This document shows, piece by piece, positions 33,720 to 46,760 of a stretch of 64,000 nucleotides of DNA. Below the pieces are notes generated by a model. That model ran no database searches. It worked only from the letters and a program-made list of their open reading frames with translations, and had not been told where the DNA came from. This stretch comes from Scolanthus callimorphus (Eukaryota > Cnidaria > Anthozoa > Actiniaria > Edwardsiidae): NCBI GenBank assembly GCA_033964015.1, contig CM066912.1:9416015-9480014 (forward strand), given 5' to 3'. The position numbers and the translations under genes are program-made. The stretch's first letter is position 1. Each line of letters starts with the position of its first letter.

Positions 33720-35659
33720 GTGACTGATAATGTGTGTTTAAATCTGAAGTTGCTTGCTGAGGGTATGTAGACTGGTGTATTGGAGTAAGTGTTGCAAGTG
33801 AGTGATTGTTGTGTGACTTATAATGTGTGTTTGAGTTTGAAGTTGCTTGCTGCGGGTATGCAGATTTTGGTGTTGACATGTGGTTAGTGGATGTGTATTG
33901 TTGTGAACTTTGGATTGTGCTGTGGACTGTTGGGGAGCAGTCGATCATGACAACATCATCAAGTACTGTCCTGCTTGTATTTAGAATTCTTGATATCTTC
34001 TCTTGTTGGACATCATTCTGCAAGTTCTTAATCAAAGAGAAAAAGTCTTAGATAATTTTACATGATAAAACATCATCAAGTTCCTGTAATCAGTTATTAT
34101 AGCAAATGCTGTAAGTGATGATCCCAAGCAGAAGCATTTGCAAGACTACACAAGCTGTACATGTAGTGCATCTGTTAAACTTTGTGGATCATACCAATGT
34201 CCTATTGGTACTGATTATACTGAATTCATTTTACTAGGTACTTTACCTGGGAAGATTTTTCAGTTGTTTCTTGCTTTTTCTTTTTGCTGCTGCCATTCTT
34301 TCCTAACAAAAAGAAACACTCAAGGTTATTAGTACGCCTTGAAGGGATAGAATGATTGATCAATCTATACAGTGCGGGTGTATCCCCATTCTCAACAAGA
34401 GAGTATGCAGGCCTGTAGGTTGAATTAATAGGGGAGGGGAGTTGTTTAGAAAATCATGGCAGACCATAGTCATCATCTTCATACTGATAGAGACTTATAA
34501 TTCAAACCATTGCCATTACGAAATTTCAGGCGCCACGCTAAAAAAGGGGTTCAGGTCTTTGAAATACAATAGGATTTTTGTAAAAATAAAATAAAAACAA
34601 CTCTACCACCAGAAAAGAATTGGTTCTGAAGCCTTCTCTTTCTTTAAACTAACTCACCTTTAGCTTTAGGCTTAGCAGCAGCAGCAGCTGCTTCTGCTGC
34701 TTTTTTTGTAGGCTTCCTCTTCCTAGTTGATTTCTCGACCTGATTTTTTTCTACAAAAGAAAACATCAATCAATTGTATGGTTGTAAATGTAAGCATAAA
34801 GGGGCTGTGTCACGGTTATTTGAAGAAATTTGTTAATACAGCTCTAAATTTGCAGGTTTACAACCATCTCCAAATCACTTATATCACTTGATATTAGCGT
34901 AATAAGCAAGCTAAGCTTTATTGGCAAGACTGACAATTTGCAAACAAATTTTAAATTAAAATGTAACATCAAACTTTGAAAACTGTTCATCCCGACAATA
35001 TTTAAAAAACTTATTGTTGCAATCCATTTCCATCCGCTCTGTAATAGGCCAATGAAGCCTACAATCAGGGTCGATTTGTAGTTAAATGGCTATTCAACAA
35101 ACCTAGACTAGTATTTTGGCTATCCATCAGACATTTTCATATTTTTCTACACCAAAGTGTGCTAAAATCGTGACACCGCTCCTTTAACAAGCTTGTGATA
35201 AAACTATACCTGAATCAGAATCACTTTCAGTTTCTTCAACTTCATGCGTCAGTTCCCTCTCGTACGCATCTGCCATGGCCTTTGATTCTATGATAAGAAA
35301 TAAAGTTGTAGACCTTTTCACGGTTTGACCGCCGCCATTTTGTTCAGTAAAGGCAAGCGGTATAAAACTAGTAAAATCGTTGCAAAATACTTAGGGTAAA
35401 CAATTCTACTTGAACAAACAATCCTCTACCAGATTTCGGCCTTGCCTACTGAACAAAATTGCTGCGGAAACCATGAAGAGGCCTATTGTGGAATAAGGCG
35501 GTTTCCCGCCTTAACTTTTATTAGTTTACAGTTGACGCGGTTTCCATTGTTATTCGTAGGGAATTAACTCGGATAATGAATCTCAACAAACTAAAAGTCG
35601 GGGAGGGATTTGAATTCTCCAGGGAAAGGTTGGGGTTGATCAATAGAATTGAATTGAAT

Positions 35660-35964
35660 TTCTAGGTAAATATATTGCTCATTATGGATTAATAGGTAAA
35701 TATATGGCTCATTATGGATTAATAGGTAAATATCTAGTTATTTACCTATTAATCCATAATAAGCCATATACTTACCTGTAAATCAATAATGTGTGGTTCC
35801 AGAAAATACCCCCCCCCCCCCCTCCCGGAAGAGTGTTGAAAAGTGACCCCCCCCCCCCCCCCCCCCCCCCACCTCTCTGGAATTCCCGAAGAAAAATACA
35901 GTATTTGTATGGAAAATATATCCTTTCCTATTATCCTTCCTATGGATAATTTCTGGAACCACAC
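35660..35964. repeat. Short TIR element with poly-C tracts next to local inverted repeats
   Basis: GTGTGGTTCCAGAAAATACC near 35792 and GGATAATTTCTGGAACCACA near 35943 bound a small element containing C runs of 17 and about 26 bases. A relative lies at 40363-40462. To its left, units of GGATTAATAGGTAAATAT repeat directly and then invert (35664-35780). The homopolymers are likely length-variable and hard to sequence. Confidence 0.6.
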
Positions 35965-36732
35965 AATAAGCCATTTTTACCAAGACTTCAAGGGGCACTG
36001 TCACGTTTGTTTCATCAAAATGTTTTAAAATAAGACAAGTGTTCTACAGAAACAACTCCGAACCTATATTTTGTTTCAAATTAGTCTTAAAAAGAAAAAG
36101 AAACTTGTTCACAGCCTGTTCGAAAATCAAAAATGCCAATTAGCAATCCAATTCCATCCGCTCGACTATACACGAAAATACTCCAAATTTGTATTGATCT
36201 AGCAGCTGAAAGGTTAGTTAAAAAACGTAGACCATTATTTTGTTGATTTGTAGGGAGTTTGACTGCATGCATTTAAGCTACTTAAAATGACCCCAAGTTA
36301 GACCAAATTCATGATAGACCATGACAGTTGCCCCTTTCACAATGACTAATTCAATTATCAACCCAAACATTTAACTAGTGAATTCAAATCCATACACTTA
36401 CCCCGAGAAAAAAACATCCAATAATCTCAGTTTATGCATCTATGCTGACTGTCTGTCTATAACCAATATTTGCTCCTAAATATCCTTTATGCGAATCCCG
36501 TTGAACGCCACAAAACACGATTTCCGAGAACGCCTTCACTTGAGAAGCGTTTGTCCAATCTACTCGCTTGGTCTCATTGCCCATAGAGTGTGTTTAAGAC
36601 GTAAACCTGAAAATACAGATAAAATCATGACCAGGTTAATTGCATATCTAATCGTAGAGAGCAACCAACGAGCGCAAAATACCTGAAACTTGCCTTCAGT
36701 TTCTCCATCTTGAATCAGTTCCATCCGTTTTG

Positions 36733-38164
36733 CTAGACACAACGTTATGCAAATTGATCTGTAGTAGTTGTTAGCTGTCAGGGCGTGGTACAAATGAAAA
36801 TAACCAGTAAGGACGTAGTTGCTTTTGTCTCTATTATTTTCGTTCTACAAAGGAGTTCTTTTGTCTCTAGTCTATTATCCTCGTTCTTTGTGTTGAGGTA
36901 TAGGGTATTGTTGTATTATCCAACCAGAGAGGAGCTTTAAGCAGCTACGTACCGACCAAAATAACAGCGCTTTAATGAGACGCGCTTTTACAAAAGGCCG
37001 CTTGATTGATTGGACTGGCTGTTGTACGAAAACAAAAGACGTAATTCGTGTTTGGAAACCTTTGTCAATCATAGTTGAATAAAAGTTGTCATTCATTTTC
37101 TTCAGCATCACAACTTTATTGTGCATGGTAAAAATTAATTGCAATAAGTTTCTCTGGGGAACCCACTTCTATGAAAGCAGCTAAACAACTAACAATAGTT
37201 CCTATTGGAATCCGCTATCTTTTTCAATTGTAAACTGTACTCCTTTTCAAAACTGTTAAATTCAATGAGAAGAATGCATTTCATTTGTCCCTGTTTTCTG
37301 AAAACCTTGTCAACTGTAAACTAAGTCCGTTAATTACCTCGATTCTCGGCAATAACCCCAATTACATCCCTCGGGCCTACGGCCCTTGGGATGTATTGGG
37401 GTTAATGCCTCGAATCTCGGTAATTAACTCTAACTTGACATAAGCTCTGGAGAATGGTCATGATTGTATTGAAAATACACTTATATCTTTCTTACAAAAT
37501 AAGCATATCAATATTTACAGCCTTTCCTTCCAATCATTCCATAAAAACAGAAAAGATATTTGGAAAATCATGTGATCTGACGAATAAAGCAATGCATGGA
37601 TGGCATCCATTCAAATGTTCTCAGAACGTCCAAGAAAGAAGCAAGAACCGTCTGAACACAACAGTTGATTCGACTGCTATTATTATCAGAACTCAGTCCC
37701 CCCATAACATAAATCCTAGCAATACGGACACCTTCAATTAGTACGATTTCAAGCAATCAGTTGTGCCTTACTTAAGTTCGGATTCAAGATTCAAAGCGTT
37801 AGTCGGTAGATTCCGCCGAAAATAGCACACAAAACTTAGGCGATATCGCCCTCATCGCTGCTGCGCTACTCGTGCGATATCGTTTTGGTTTCGTACTATT
37901 TTCTTAGCGGAATCTAGCCTCCTGAAGCTTTGAATAATCCTATAGAATACAATCCAGATTATTGAGCCATAGTTAAAAAGTCCCTAGGACGTCGCCAAAA
38001 GTGTTAATATTCGATCTTCTGTTCATATACATTTCATAAAGTTGTCGGTGGACAAAAATCCAAAATGGCGCCCCAATGGAAGGAGTCAGCGCGCACGAGT
38101 GAACACGGCCCTTTTACAGTAATATAGCGCGGTATTACAGAAGAACAGTGTGATTAATACTCAC
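36733..38164. other. Intron 1 of the element 3 BEN gene
   Basis: No exon is supported here. It contains two hairpins: 37329-37430 (TAATTACCTCGATTCTCGGC against CGAATCTCGGTAATTA) and 37805-37922 (GGTAGATTCCGCCGAAAATA against CTTAGCGGAATCTAGCC). Both look like small MITEs. Confidence 0.5.
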
Positions 38165-38392
38165 CGAATACTCGGAGAACTTTTGCGTCATACAATTTCT
38201 TCTTGTTCTTGTCGTCTGGGTCTTTGTAGAGAACGGATACAACCCTGCGCCGACCACTAGCAAATCCGTTAGGTTTTCTCCCCTCTTTGGAGTTACGTCG
38301 TTTTGGTTCAAGACCGATATTAAATATGGCTCGTCGTCTTTATCCCTTACCCATTCGACGACAAGGAATGCCATCCTTTTGGATTTTGCCAT

Positions 38393-38682
38393 TTTTGTGA
38401 AACCTTTGACGTTGAGAAACAATTCGATTTCAAAACGATCCGAGATTCTGTTGCACAATGTACAACGTATGTTCGAATTGAGCGGTCTGGACAAATTTCA
38501 AGTCTTGAGTGCCATGTGATTGGCTTTGAAGAGTCACGTGATACAATCGAGCTGCGTGGTGAACCAATCCACGTCTTTTCGACCGTAAACATGTATACAC
38601 GTGACTGCTTCATGGTTCCGTTCCGTACGACGACATCGCGCTGTCGCGGGGGTTAGCAGTGATTATAAGATAAAATGTAAAC
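38393..38682. promoter_or_regulatory. Bidirectional promoter region of element 3
   Basis: The 290 bp between the divergent BEN gene (start 38392, minus) and transposase (start 38683, plus) has GATTGGCT near 38518, as in element 1, and CACGTG E-box cores near 38535 and 38598. Both genes of each large element share such a short head-to-head spacer. Confidence 0.5.
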
Positions 38683-39743
38683 ATGGGGGACAGAACACTT
38701 TATCAAGAAGTTATAGAAGGCAGCAAGATACTTTACAGATGCTGTAGTTGTAGTCGAAAACTTTCAAGACCTCAGAGATTGGAAGGGCATTTACAAAAGA
38801 TACATGGATACCAAGGACCAGGTAAGTTTACATGTATTAACTCAAAGGTTTGAGTCTCGGCTCTTATCCTCCAGAGTTGCATTTGGCGCGCAAAAACGTT
38901 GAGAACTTTGGATCGCAACGCATCGATTTATTCTCTTTCTTTCTCTTTTAAGCTGTATTCAAGAGAAAGTACAAACAATATGAAGAGGACGGCAGTATTC
39001 CATTGCCAAAATCGACAAAATATTATCGAAGAAGTCACCCTCCACGCTCATCACAGACTGTAACCCTGCCTCGTGAAGACTTTATCCAAACTGAAACTGA
39101 AAATGTTCAACCGACTGGGGGATCCTTTCCCGGAGAAGTGGTCTACTCAAATGGACAAGAACAATCGGCTAATACTGTACAAAAAAAGTGCACAGATCAC
39201 GAGGTAGAGGAGTTGCACGAGTCCGATTTATTACAAGATAGCGAGCAACACTTTGACGATCAACAGAAAGAAATCTTGGAGCTGCAAAGTGATGCGTCTT
39301 ATAGTGACACCAGTGATTCTGACATCGAATCTCTTGGAAGCTTTGTTGGTACAGATTATGAGGATTCGAGCGATGATATGGATTCGGATTCCAATGATGC
39401 CGAACAAGTAAAGTCGAACAATGGGCATGGCGAAGCCGACATCGATATTCATCAAACAAAATTTTCGCCGCTGGAAACCGCTAGCATGGTCATATTGTCT
39501 TATGTTTCTAGGCATGGCATTACCAGCGAAGGGGCAAAGGACATGATAGAGCTATATCAAAGTCATACGTCCCAGCGATGAAACTTTTAGTTCTATCAAT
39601 TACAGTAAAATCCAGGAAGTTTGTGGCAAATGTAGTACCAATGTCTTTGATGTTTGTGAAAAATGCTTCCGGATGTTTCCTGTCGACAGCCCAGACAGTT
39701 ATCATTGTACTACAGAGGGCTGTGAAAGGTAAGAAGTAAGAGT

Positions 39744-40260
39744 CACAGGAAAAAAATAATATTCCAAGGAGTATATCATTGGTAAATAACCGAAATAGTA
39801 TACCAATGTTGGCTTGTCATTGGAATATTACTGGTTTACCAATGATATTCCAAGTAAACCAATCATGATGCTCTGTATAATTTACCAAGGTGGAAACCAT
39901 TGGAATATCACTGGTATATGTGGTGCTGTTTTTACCAACCTTGGGATTTCAATGGAAGATCATTGGAGAAATGTAAACATTTTCCCATGTTTTTCCAATT
40001 TGGTATACTAACAGTGCTAACCAATACAAGAAAGAAATACCAACTTGGATAACCATTGGAAAATCAGGGGAGTATGGAATGTGGTATATTCCAACCATGG
40101 GATTTCATTGGAGAAGTAAACATTTTCCCATGTTTTTCCAATTTGGTATACTAACAGTGCTAACCAATAGAAGAAAGAAATACCAACTTGGATAACCATT
40201 GGAAAATCAGGTGAGTATGGAATGTGGTATATTCCAACCTTGGGATTTCCAGCTTGGAAC
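39744..40260. repeat. Left terminus and subterminal repeats of element 2
   Basis: Many short motifs in both orientations: CATTGGAATAT, ACCAATGATATTCCAA, TACCAACTTGGATAACC and CCAACCTTGGGATTTC. A block of about 160 bp (TTTTCCCATGTTTTTCCAAT onward) is directly repeated at 39978 and 40122. These are probable transposase or accessory-protein binding sites. Confidence 0.75.
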
Positions 40261-40362
40261 CGCAGTTTATTGAAGTTGCATATTCATTCTAACAATTGGA
40301 TCTAATAGAAAGATCATTGGACAATTACATGAATATCTACATATTTTCATGAATTGTGTGTT

Positions 40363-40462
40363 TCCAGAAATTATCCATACCCCTCCTACGGAAGGGATTT
40401 GAAATTCCAGAGGGGTGGGGGGTCATTTGGATATATATGGATACTTTTTGGAACCACACGTT
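40363..40462. repeat. Small TIR element related to 35792-35964
   Basis: TTTCCAGAAATTATCCATAC at the left and GGATACTTTTTGGAACCACA at the right are imperfect inverted ends. It lies between the subterminal repeats and the transposase stop of element 2. Confidence 0.45.
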
Positions 40463-42751
40463 CCCAGTTTGTAAACAGAGGCTTTAATTAGCATTATTGC
40501 TTTCAGCAACATTGTATTAATTGGCATCTATTGTTCCTGCCATACATTGCAAGTTTCATTACTCCAAATTCCCTTAGAAAGTCCTAAAATACTTTTAAAA
40601 GCTATTTGCTGGGGGCGAGAATTCTCAGGGATCCACAGACCATCCAACCTTTTGACAAAAAACTGGCCTGTGACAACTTGATTCCTCAGGCTATAGCTGA
40701 TAACCTTTGCCTTCCAAGGCTCATCATCATCTCCCTTTACCAGTACAAAATCGTTTTTCACTGGGTAATATGGTATCACTACTGAGGATACTGTAATAGG
40801 GAAAATCCTCCTCATAAAGTCAATTTACTTTGTACGATTCATTTTCTTCTTGAGAAAGAAGCATGACTTTGCGACTGAGGTTTGTCACTAGAGTTATTAA
40901 GCTATTATCATTAGTTATGCGTACAAGTGAGTGCCCAAGTCCACTTTTGCCTGTGTCTTGTAGAACAGAAGCCTCAACAAATGTCTGAAATCTATCACCA
41001 ACTTTAACAGTGAATAGTGTTTTCACTTTCCCGAAAATCTCTCCGTCTGTAGCTGAAACAATTACAACAAACTCATCTAATCTGTACAGTAAACCACAGT
41101 AACCATGACTTGGCTTCCAAAGGCTACGGCAAGAAAATGCAACCTTGTCAATATCTGCTACCTGAGAACTGGTATCAATAGATATCTTACATAGCTGCTC
41201 CTCACTAAGTGTATATTCTCTAATGCCTCCAACAAGTATCCCTCTTCCTCTGTTTGCCTCTCTCTGTATGGCATGATTTTCCTTGTATAGCAACTTTGCT
41301 TGGGGTAAAGATTTCGCCCACATCTGAAAAGAAATAATTTTCCATTAGTCATGTCATTAAATACTGATACAACCTGTCTACAGGTAACTATCCTTAAAAT
41401 GGCTGATTGCAATTTTAAATCAGACTGGGAGGGTCTTAGCACGGGGGTAGGACCCGCTAGAGTATTTTTAAATGTATGGCTTTCCCCAAATTCGGTCAAT
41501 AAGTTCGTTATCAGCCTTGTTGAGAGGGTCCTACCGCCCATGATCTTAGGAGCTCTCTTAAAAAGACCTCCTCCCCTTCAATTGCCCTTTGTGAATGAGA
41601 TCCCCTCCCCCAGAACTTCCAGCCTCATAAAGGACCCTCTCCCCTGGAATTTCCATTTTTCTGGCAAAATACCACTGGAAAATCATCGTTTTACCCTTCG
41701 CCTGGGAATTTTCAAGCACCAGATACACCCCCTCCCCTGGAAAATTTTCAATAGGTAAATGCAATCAGTCAAATGTTTAAAATTGCCTAAAAGGATCATA
41801 CATACTGCACTGCACACTATTACTATAATAGTATGTTGTGTTATCTTCTAGAAACAGCATATATGGATCAATTATTTCGATGCAAGAGATAATTATGTGA
41901 TACCTAGTGGTATTATACTGGAAATTCCTTCTTAATTTACAGTAAATAGAATAGTTTGTTTGTGTACCTTTGCACCATCTACTCTTCCTGCATCAAGACC
42001 ACAATTTCCGTTCTCTTTTGTAACTTTTAAGACTTCCCTGCGTACTTCAGTTGCAGCAAAAGTACATTCTATGTTCTTGTGATTGTTGGATTGGCGGATA
42101 TACCTCTTAACAGCCCTCTCTTGTTCCCAACAAGAGTAGTTATCAAGTCCACCAAACAGGCAAATATCTTCCTTGTAATGTAAAAGGTTGTGAAGGGTAA
42201 TCAGGCAAGCAGTTGGGCCATATCTCTCTTCCTGTAATATCGCATATCGCAGTGATATAGAGTGGAATACGTTAGCATCTTCTAGAGACCAGCCACTTCT
42301 AGCATGATTTTGAATAAACTCGACCATGCGTGGAATACAAGCCCATGTTTCTTGTTGTTCAGCAGTAAGTAACCCCTCCAGAACAGCATCAGAGGCAGGA
42401 TATGCAAAGCGAGAATACTCCTCTGCTGTTGAAAGAAAAAGTAGTTAAACATGCAGAATCAATGTACATGTACATGTATAATAAAAAGTATACATCACAC
42501 AGCAAAAGAAAAAAATCTTAATACCTTTCCAAAATCCCATCCGTGTAGCCATACTTTTGGGAATCCTTGAAGTCTTGTACTCTAAATCATTTAAAATCAA
42601 TTATTAATAAATTTCACACTGGGGGCATTAATTGCTTTCCATATGCCACCAGTCCCTCAATAAGAGCATTGCCATGGTAACCACCCTCTGGTGTATAAAA
42701 AACAACCCTTTAATTAGAAGTATTTTATGTACCAGACAAGGTAATATAATA

Positions 42752-43012
42752 AGGATTATGATCTGCAGGAATTTTATGGACCACGCAGGATATTGTTTTC
42801 AAAATTCACCACCCCCATCCATCCACCCACCCATCAAAAATTCAAAGTCCCCGCCTCTTAGAGCTTTCTAGTTTATTGATAGTCATTTTGATGTATTGTC
42901 AATAAACTAGAAGAGGTGCCAGGGACTTTGAATTTTTGATGGGTGGGTGGATAGATGGGGGTGGTTGATTTTAAAAAATATCCTGCATGGCCCATACATA
43001 ATCCCCATTAAA
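42752..43012. mobile_element. Palindromic MITE in an element 2 transposase intron
   Basis: GCAGGATATTGTTTTCAAAA with the C-rich CACCCCCATCCATCCACC stretch is mirrored by GGTGGGTGGATAGATGGGGG and AAAAAATATCCTGC. The arms are about 90 bp around a short centre. No coding role. Confidence 0.6.
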
Positions 43013-44699
43013 ATCTTTGGGATTTTTCCGCAAAAAAATATATTGCAACACCATGACTCAGGGCAAAAAATGTGTGCAAAAAAACATCCCCATCCCCTCA
43101 GAAGTCAAATGGTTGGCCCCTCACTGTGCAAGTAGGAAAGATCAAAAATAATTATATTTCAGGTGAAGACCTTTTTACATGGCTAGCTGCCAATACCCTA
43201 TCAATATTTGATTAATACTGAATTAAATTAACAACAGTAAATTCAGAAACAATTGAGTACCTCTTGTCCACTGGATATTTTCAAGACGCTGGTCAACCTT
43301 TTGCCAGTCTATGGCATCATCCTTTTCTTCTTTCAGTCGGATGATTGCCTGCTTGACAACATTCAGATGAATCCCATGCATTTCGTCAAAAACCAAATGT
43401 TCATCATATAGGAAGCCATAGAGATAAAATAATCGGTGTAGGATGCTTAGACCAGTGTAGCCACATTCTTTTGCCTTATTTATTCTGATTGTTTGACGCT
43501 CCTCTTGATCAATTTCATCTATTATTTCAAAGTTGGCTATGATGCTTTTCTTGGGAGGTGGAAACCTTGTGGATTTTCTAAACCCAGTGTAATAGTAATG
43601 GTTTGACTCAGGAATGTAAATGCCTAGAATCATCAAAAGAACAACAGCTTTAATTAAAATCATAATAACTAGAAAACTATAAATTGCTATCACATATTCA
43701 CACCTTATTTTTGTAGCTTCTTCCTGTTTACTGCCTTCCATTTTCTGTTTCTAAAGATTAAGATGATTTAATTACACTGTAATTGCCTGTGACTTAGTTT
43801 GATTAAGAATAAAAGTCTTCCTGACAGTACACTATACACCCAGATCACAGTGAAGATGATGTAAATATTGTAGCATACTTGATACTTTACATCTGCGGCA
43901 TCCACACTTGCCACACTTGATGAACTTTCCAACTTCTAACTGAGCTGGGTGATCACCAGTCCAACATAAGAGGAGGTGCCTAAGGACTGCATTTCCAGCT
44001 GCTTTTCCACATACAGGTAAGCTGTAGTTAACATGTAGACCTTTGATGGACAAGAAAACAATCCAGGTAGACCAGTGACAACCAGAGAAAGCACAAGGAA
44101 AGGAATTTGTCACTTTATAACAGAAAAACACTAAGAAACATTAAATATATTTCTTATAATAGTGGGCAGACACCAAAACAACCTGCAACCCCATATCAAA
44201 GGACCTCAGCAGCAGCATACCATCTATAAAACCATCTTCAATATCTATTATCAAGGGTTCTAAAAAAGGATCCAGGGAGACTGGCCTCTTTTTTGGTAAG
44301 AGGTAAGATGGTACAAATCCAACTACGTAGACTTCACTTGTAGCACATCTCTTTGTCTTGGCCATGGTTGCAACTGATATCTCAATAGCCCCTACAGGTT
44401 TATCAAAAAGATAATTACCACCTTATGCAGTGCTACACACCCTAGAAATTCATGGTTCCGATATGGCAATTTTCAGCATAATTAGGAATTGTGATGTCAA
44501 ATTTCTGAACCAGAAAATGAAACATAATTATTTAAGTTTCCTGAGAATCTTAATTTGATAATGCAACCCACATTGACATTTTTGTCCAAGAATAGCTAAC
44601 ATGGGTCACATTTTAAGCGTTTTACACTTACCACATCCCCTGCAAGAAGTAGAGAATGGCTGCCACCCATCCCAGTGACCTGAAAGAGAAATTTGTTAC

Positions 44700-45370
44700 C
44701 AAATATTTATGGGTAAATTTAGCTTAACATCCTGATATAATGGACCTTGCCAAGGACCTTAAATACAGAATTTCATACTTTTAGGGAAAATGCGAAAAGT
44801 TTAAAATTTCTATATAATCCCCTACAAATTAGAAAACTAAGTCCCCTATATATCTCCAATTGACCATGTCAAATTTAGCAAGATTAGCAATATTTTTTTT
44901 TGAACATTTAAAAAATGTACATTCTATGTATTTAAGGTCCTTACATGATTTATAAATAATTAATGTTCTGCTCCCATCATACAAGTATTTTACTGTTTTG
45001 TTTCAGTATCTGTTTTTGTCAATCATTAATATTTTTACCACAATATGAAATTTTATGTAATATCAAAATTGTTGTCCATTAAGGGAAGCTCTGGTCTACC
45101 CCTTATTAGCTGTAGCGAATGGTCCCTAAAAATATCAAGAGTCTCGTCAAATTTTAGCAGAGTCTCACAATCTCGGAATTTTTAACCTGCTTCTCGGAAT
45201 CTCGGATTTTCGCCCTCAAACTTCTGAATATAGTAAACATGTGAGCTGATATTTTCCACTCAGACTCGGGCTCTGATTTTAAACTACCAGTCTCTGCATC
45301 TTAGCAAGTCTCGGATTTACCATTTGCTACCCCTCTTATTGTTAGGCCATAAGGAATCTTATTGCAATAA
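44700..45370. other. Transposase intron of element 2 with repeat debris
   Basis: No exon is supported. The segment 45090-45330 contains repeated GTCTCGGAATCTCGGATTTT-like phrases that look like an old dispersed repeat. Confidence 0.4.
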
Positions 45371-46606
45371 TACAATTACCTATGTAAGCCAAATTCCGTG
45401 GATCACCCTGGGTGTATTGTAAGGTGTGAGCAAACCAATGCATACAATCTGGACAAAAAACCTGGCGTCTATCCTCATGACCATCTATAGGTGATTGCAG
45501 TAGTTCTAAACTTGAGATTACCCTTTTACAATCTGCTTCAGGACACCTAACTGGTAATAGCCATGTCTCATTTGGGTTCCAAAAGTATGAAAGTTCAGCA
45601 AATCGCTTGCCATCCCATGCCTCCCTTTTCACAGGATAACCCAATCTACCTTCATTTCAGGGTCTATCCAGTGTTCTCTCTCCTCCCAATGTGCAGTCAT
45701 ATCTTTACACATGCTAGGGGAAGAGCACCATTTTTTCACTTTGTCTACAACACTCAGGTAATAATAGGGTATGCTTCCAGATTTTCCACAGTTTGGGCAT
45801 GGCACATCTTTGTCCTCCATTAACCCATATGTGCAAGGATGAGATTTATCAAGACATATCCAATACAACTTGGGCTTGCAGTATCCTAGCTGTTCCAGAA
45901 GTCCCTTGACACCATCCCATGATGTAGGCCATTGATCCTCGGCAGCCAAGTTATGATGGCAATGGAGATCTTTACCCCAAAGAAGCAGCTCCTCGAATGA
46001 TTTAATCGACATACCATTTCCATCTTTTATCTGTACCAGCCTTAGAATCGCATCTTCAATAAATACCCTGAAGTTTGCATTATTATCATCGTCGTTTTCT
46101 TGCTCAGCATCGATATCATCCTCTGGCTCCGAGCCCGAGTAAGAACTGCCCGAGAGAGATAGTACGGATGAATCTTCTCCATCGAGGCTGTCAAATTCAT
46201 CATTAGCAGCAAAATTCAAATCGTCGAAGTGGGATCCAGATGCTTTTGCGTGTGAAAAAGAAGCTTCCCACTGCATCACCTCATCGCCGTCCCCACTTAG
46301 CGGACCAAAATCGCTACCATCACTAGTAGTATTACCAGTATTACCGCTATCAAGAAAGGCGCCGGATTTGTCTGCGTATGATTGTTCAGCTTTCATTCTT
46401 CTTAAATGCCTCCAGGCTGTTGTTGGGTAGGCTGGTTCTCCTTCGCAAATGTCACAAGGACAGTGGACATGACCATATGTTTTAGAGTTAATATTTCGAG
46501 CTTTACTGGTATCAGTACAATGGCAAATAGAGGAGCGCTCTTCTACAGGGAAATCAGCCATCCCCGCCATGTTGTTTCTTTGCTTCATGCGTGGGGCCTG
46601 GGGCAA

Positions 46607-46760
46607 GTAATGCTTCGCGCGCAGTGCTCAACCAGGCGCAGGCCAGCGGTTTTTCCCGCCGTTTCTGCTTCGTTTTCAAGAAGAAGTCGTGTTCAATTGT
46701 TTTTCTTGGAAAATTCGGTTGTTTTAAACCAATATTTTCTCATCTGGCTTTTAAAAACTC
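46607..46760. promoter_or_regulatory. Short bidirectional promoter region of element 2
   Basis: Only about 150-190 bp separates the transposase start (46606 or 46570, minus) from the SAM gene start (46761, plus). It is GC-richer than its surroundings. I find no CCAAT or TATA element. Confidence 0.45.

Larger units (their letters stand above)
795..38392 (-). pseudogene. Element 3 accessory gene: Tudor-like N-terminus, 30-aa repeats, BEN domain; split by nested transposons
   Basis: I reconstruct nine minus-strand exons: 38392-38165, 36732-36694, 35287-35210, 34750-34658, 34302-34247, 34026-31871, 28584-28531, 1166-998 and 904-795 (stop). Phases agree at every junction after exon 1. Exon 1 encodes a Tudor-like segment (LYDAKVLRVF), exon 4 a basic A/K-rich stretch, exon 6 a run of 30-aa repeats followed by an EQLKAEV coiled coil, and exons 8-9 a BEN-domain C-terminal half (KKLLSELFTDEELTTRSLKG, then LDEDKVGRM). 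BEN domains bind DNA or chromatin. The N-terminal half of the BEN fold is short, so a small exon may be missed. Damage: exon 1 needs a frame change near 38250-38265, and exon 6 carries a 1 kb insertion. Element 1 (26.6 kb) lies in the exon 7-8 intron. The alternative is two unrelated genes, but phase and domain order argue against it. Confidence 0.68.
40528..46606 (-). pseudogene. Element 2 transposase, CACTA/EnSpm (Transposase_21-like), two apparent frame breaks
   Basis: Probable exons: 46606-45380, 44679-44632, 44391 to about 44150, about 44040-43886, 43750-43702, 43623-43261, 42581-42525, 42425-41968, 41323-40829 and 40790-40528. The N-terminus has a Cys/His motif (HCPCDICEG), then an acidic region and a CPNCGKSG ribbon. 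SMCKDMTAHWEEREHW and KREAWDGKRFAELSYFWNP are typical of this family's N-terminal core. Later come GDHPAQLEVGKF with a CGKCGCRRC cluster, FDEMHGIHLNVVKQ (equivalent to DYMHG), and DNYSCWEQERAVKRYIRQS. Frame must change near 45640. Another break is near 40820, where the only intron reading would be 38 bp and out of phase. Starts at 46606, 46570 or 46561 are possible. The sequence is distant from the element 1 and 3 transposases, so this is another CACTA lineage. Confidence 0.75.

Noticed and set aside
35749..36004. Gly-rich ORFs on the minus strand
   Set aside because: They are produced by poly-C runs inside a small TIR element and have no other coding signal.
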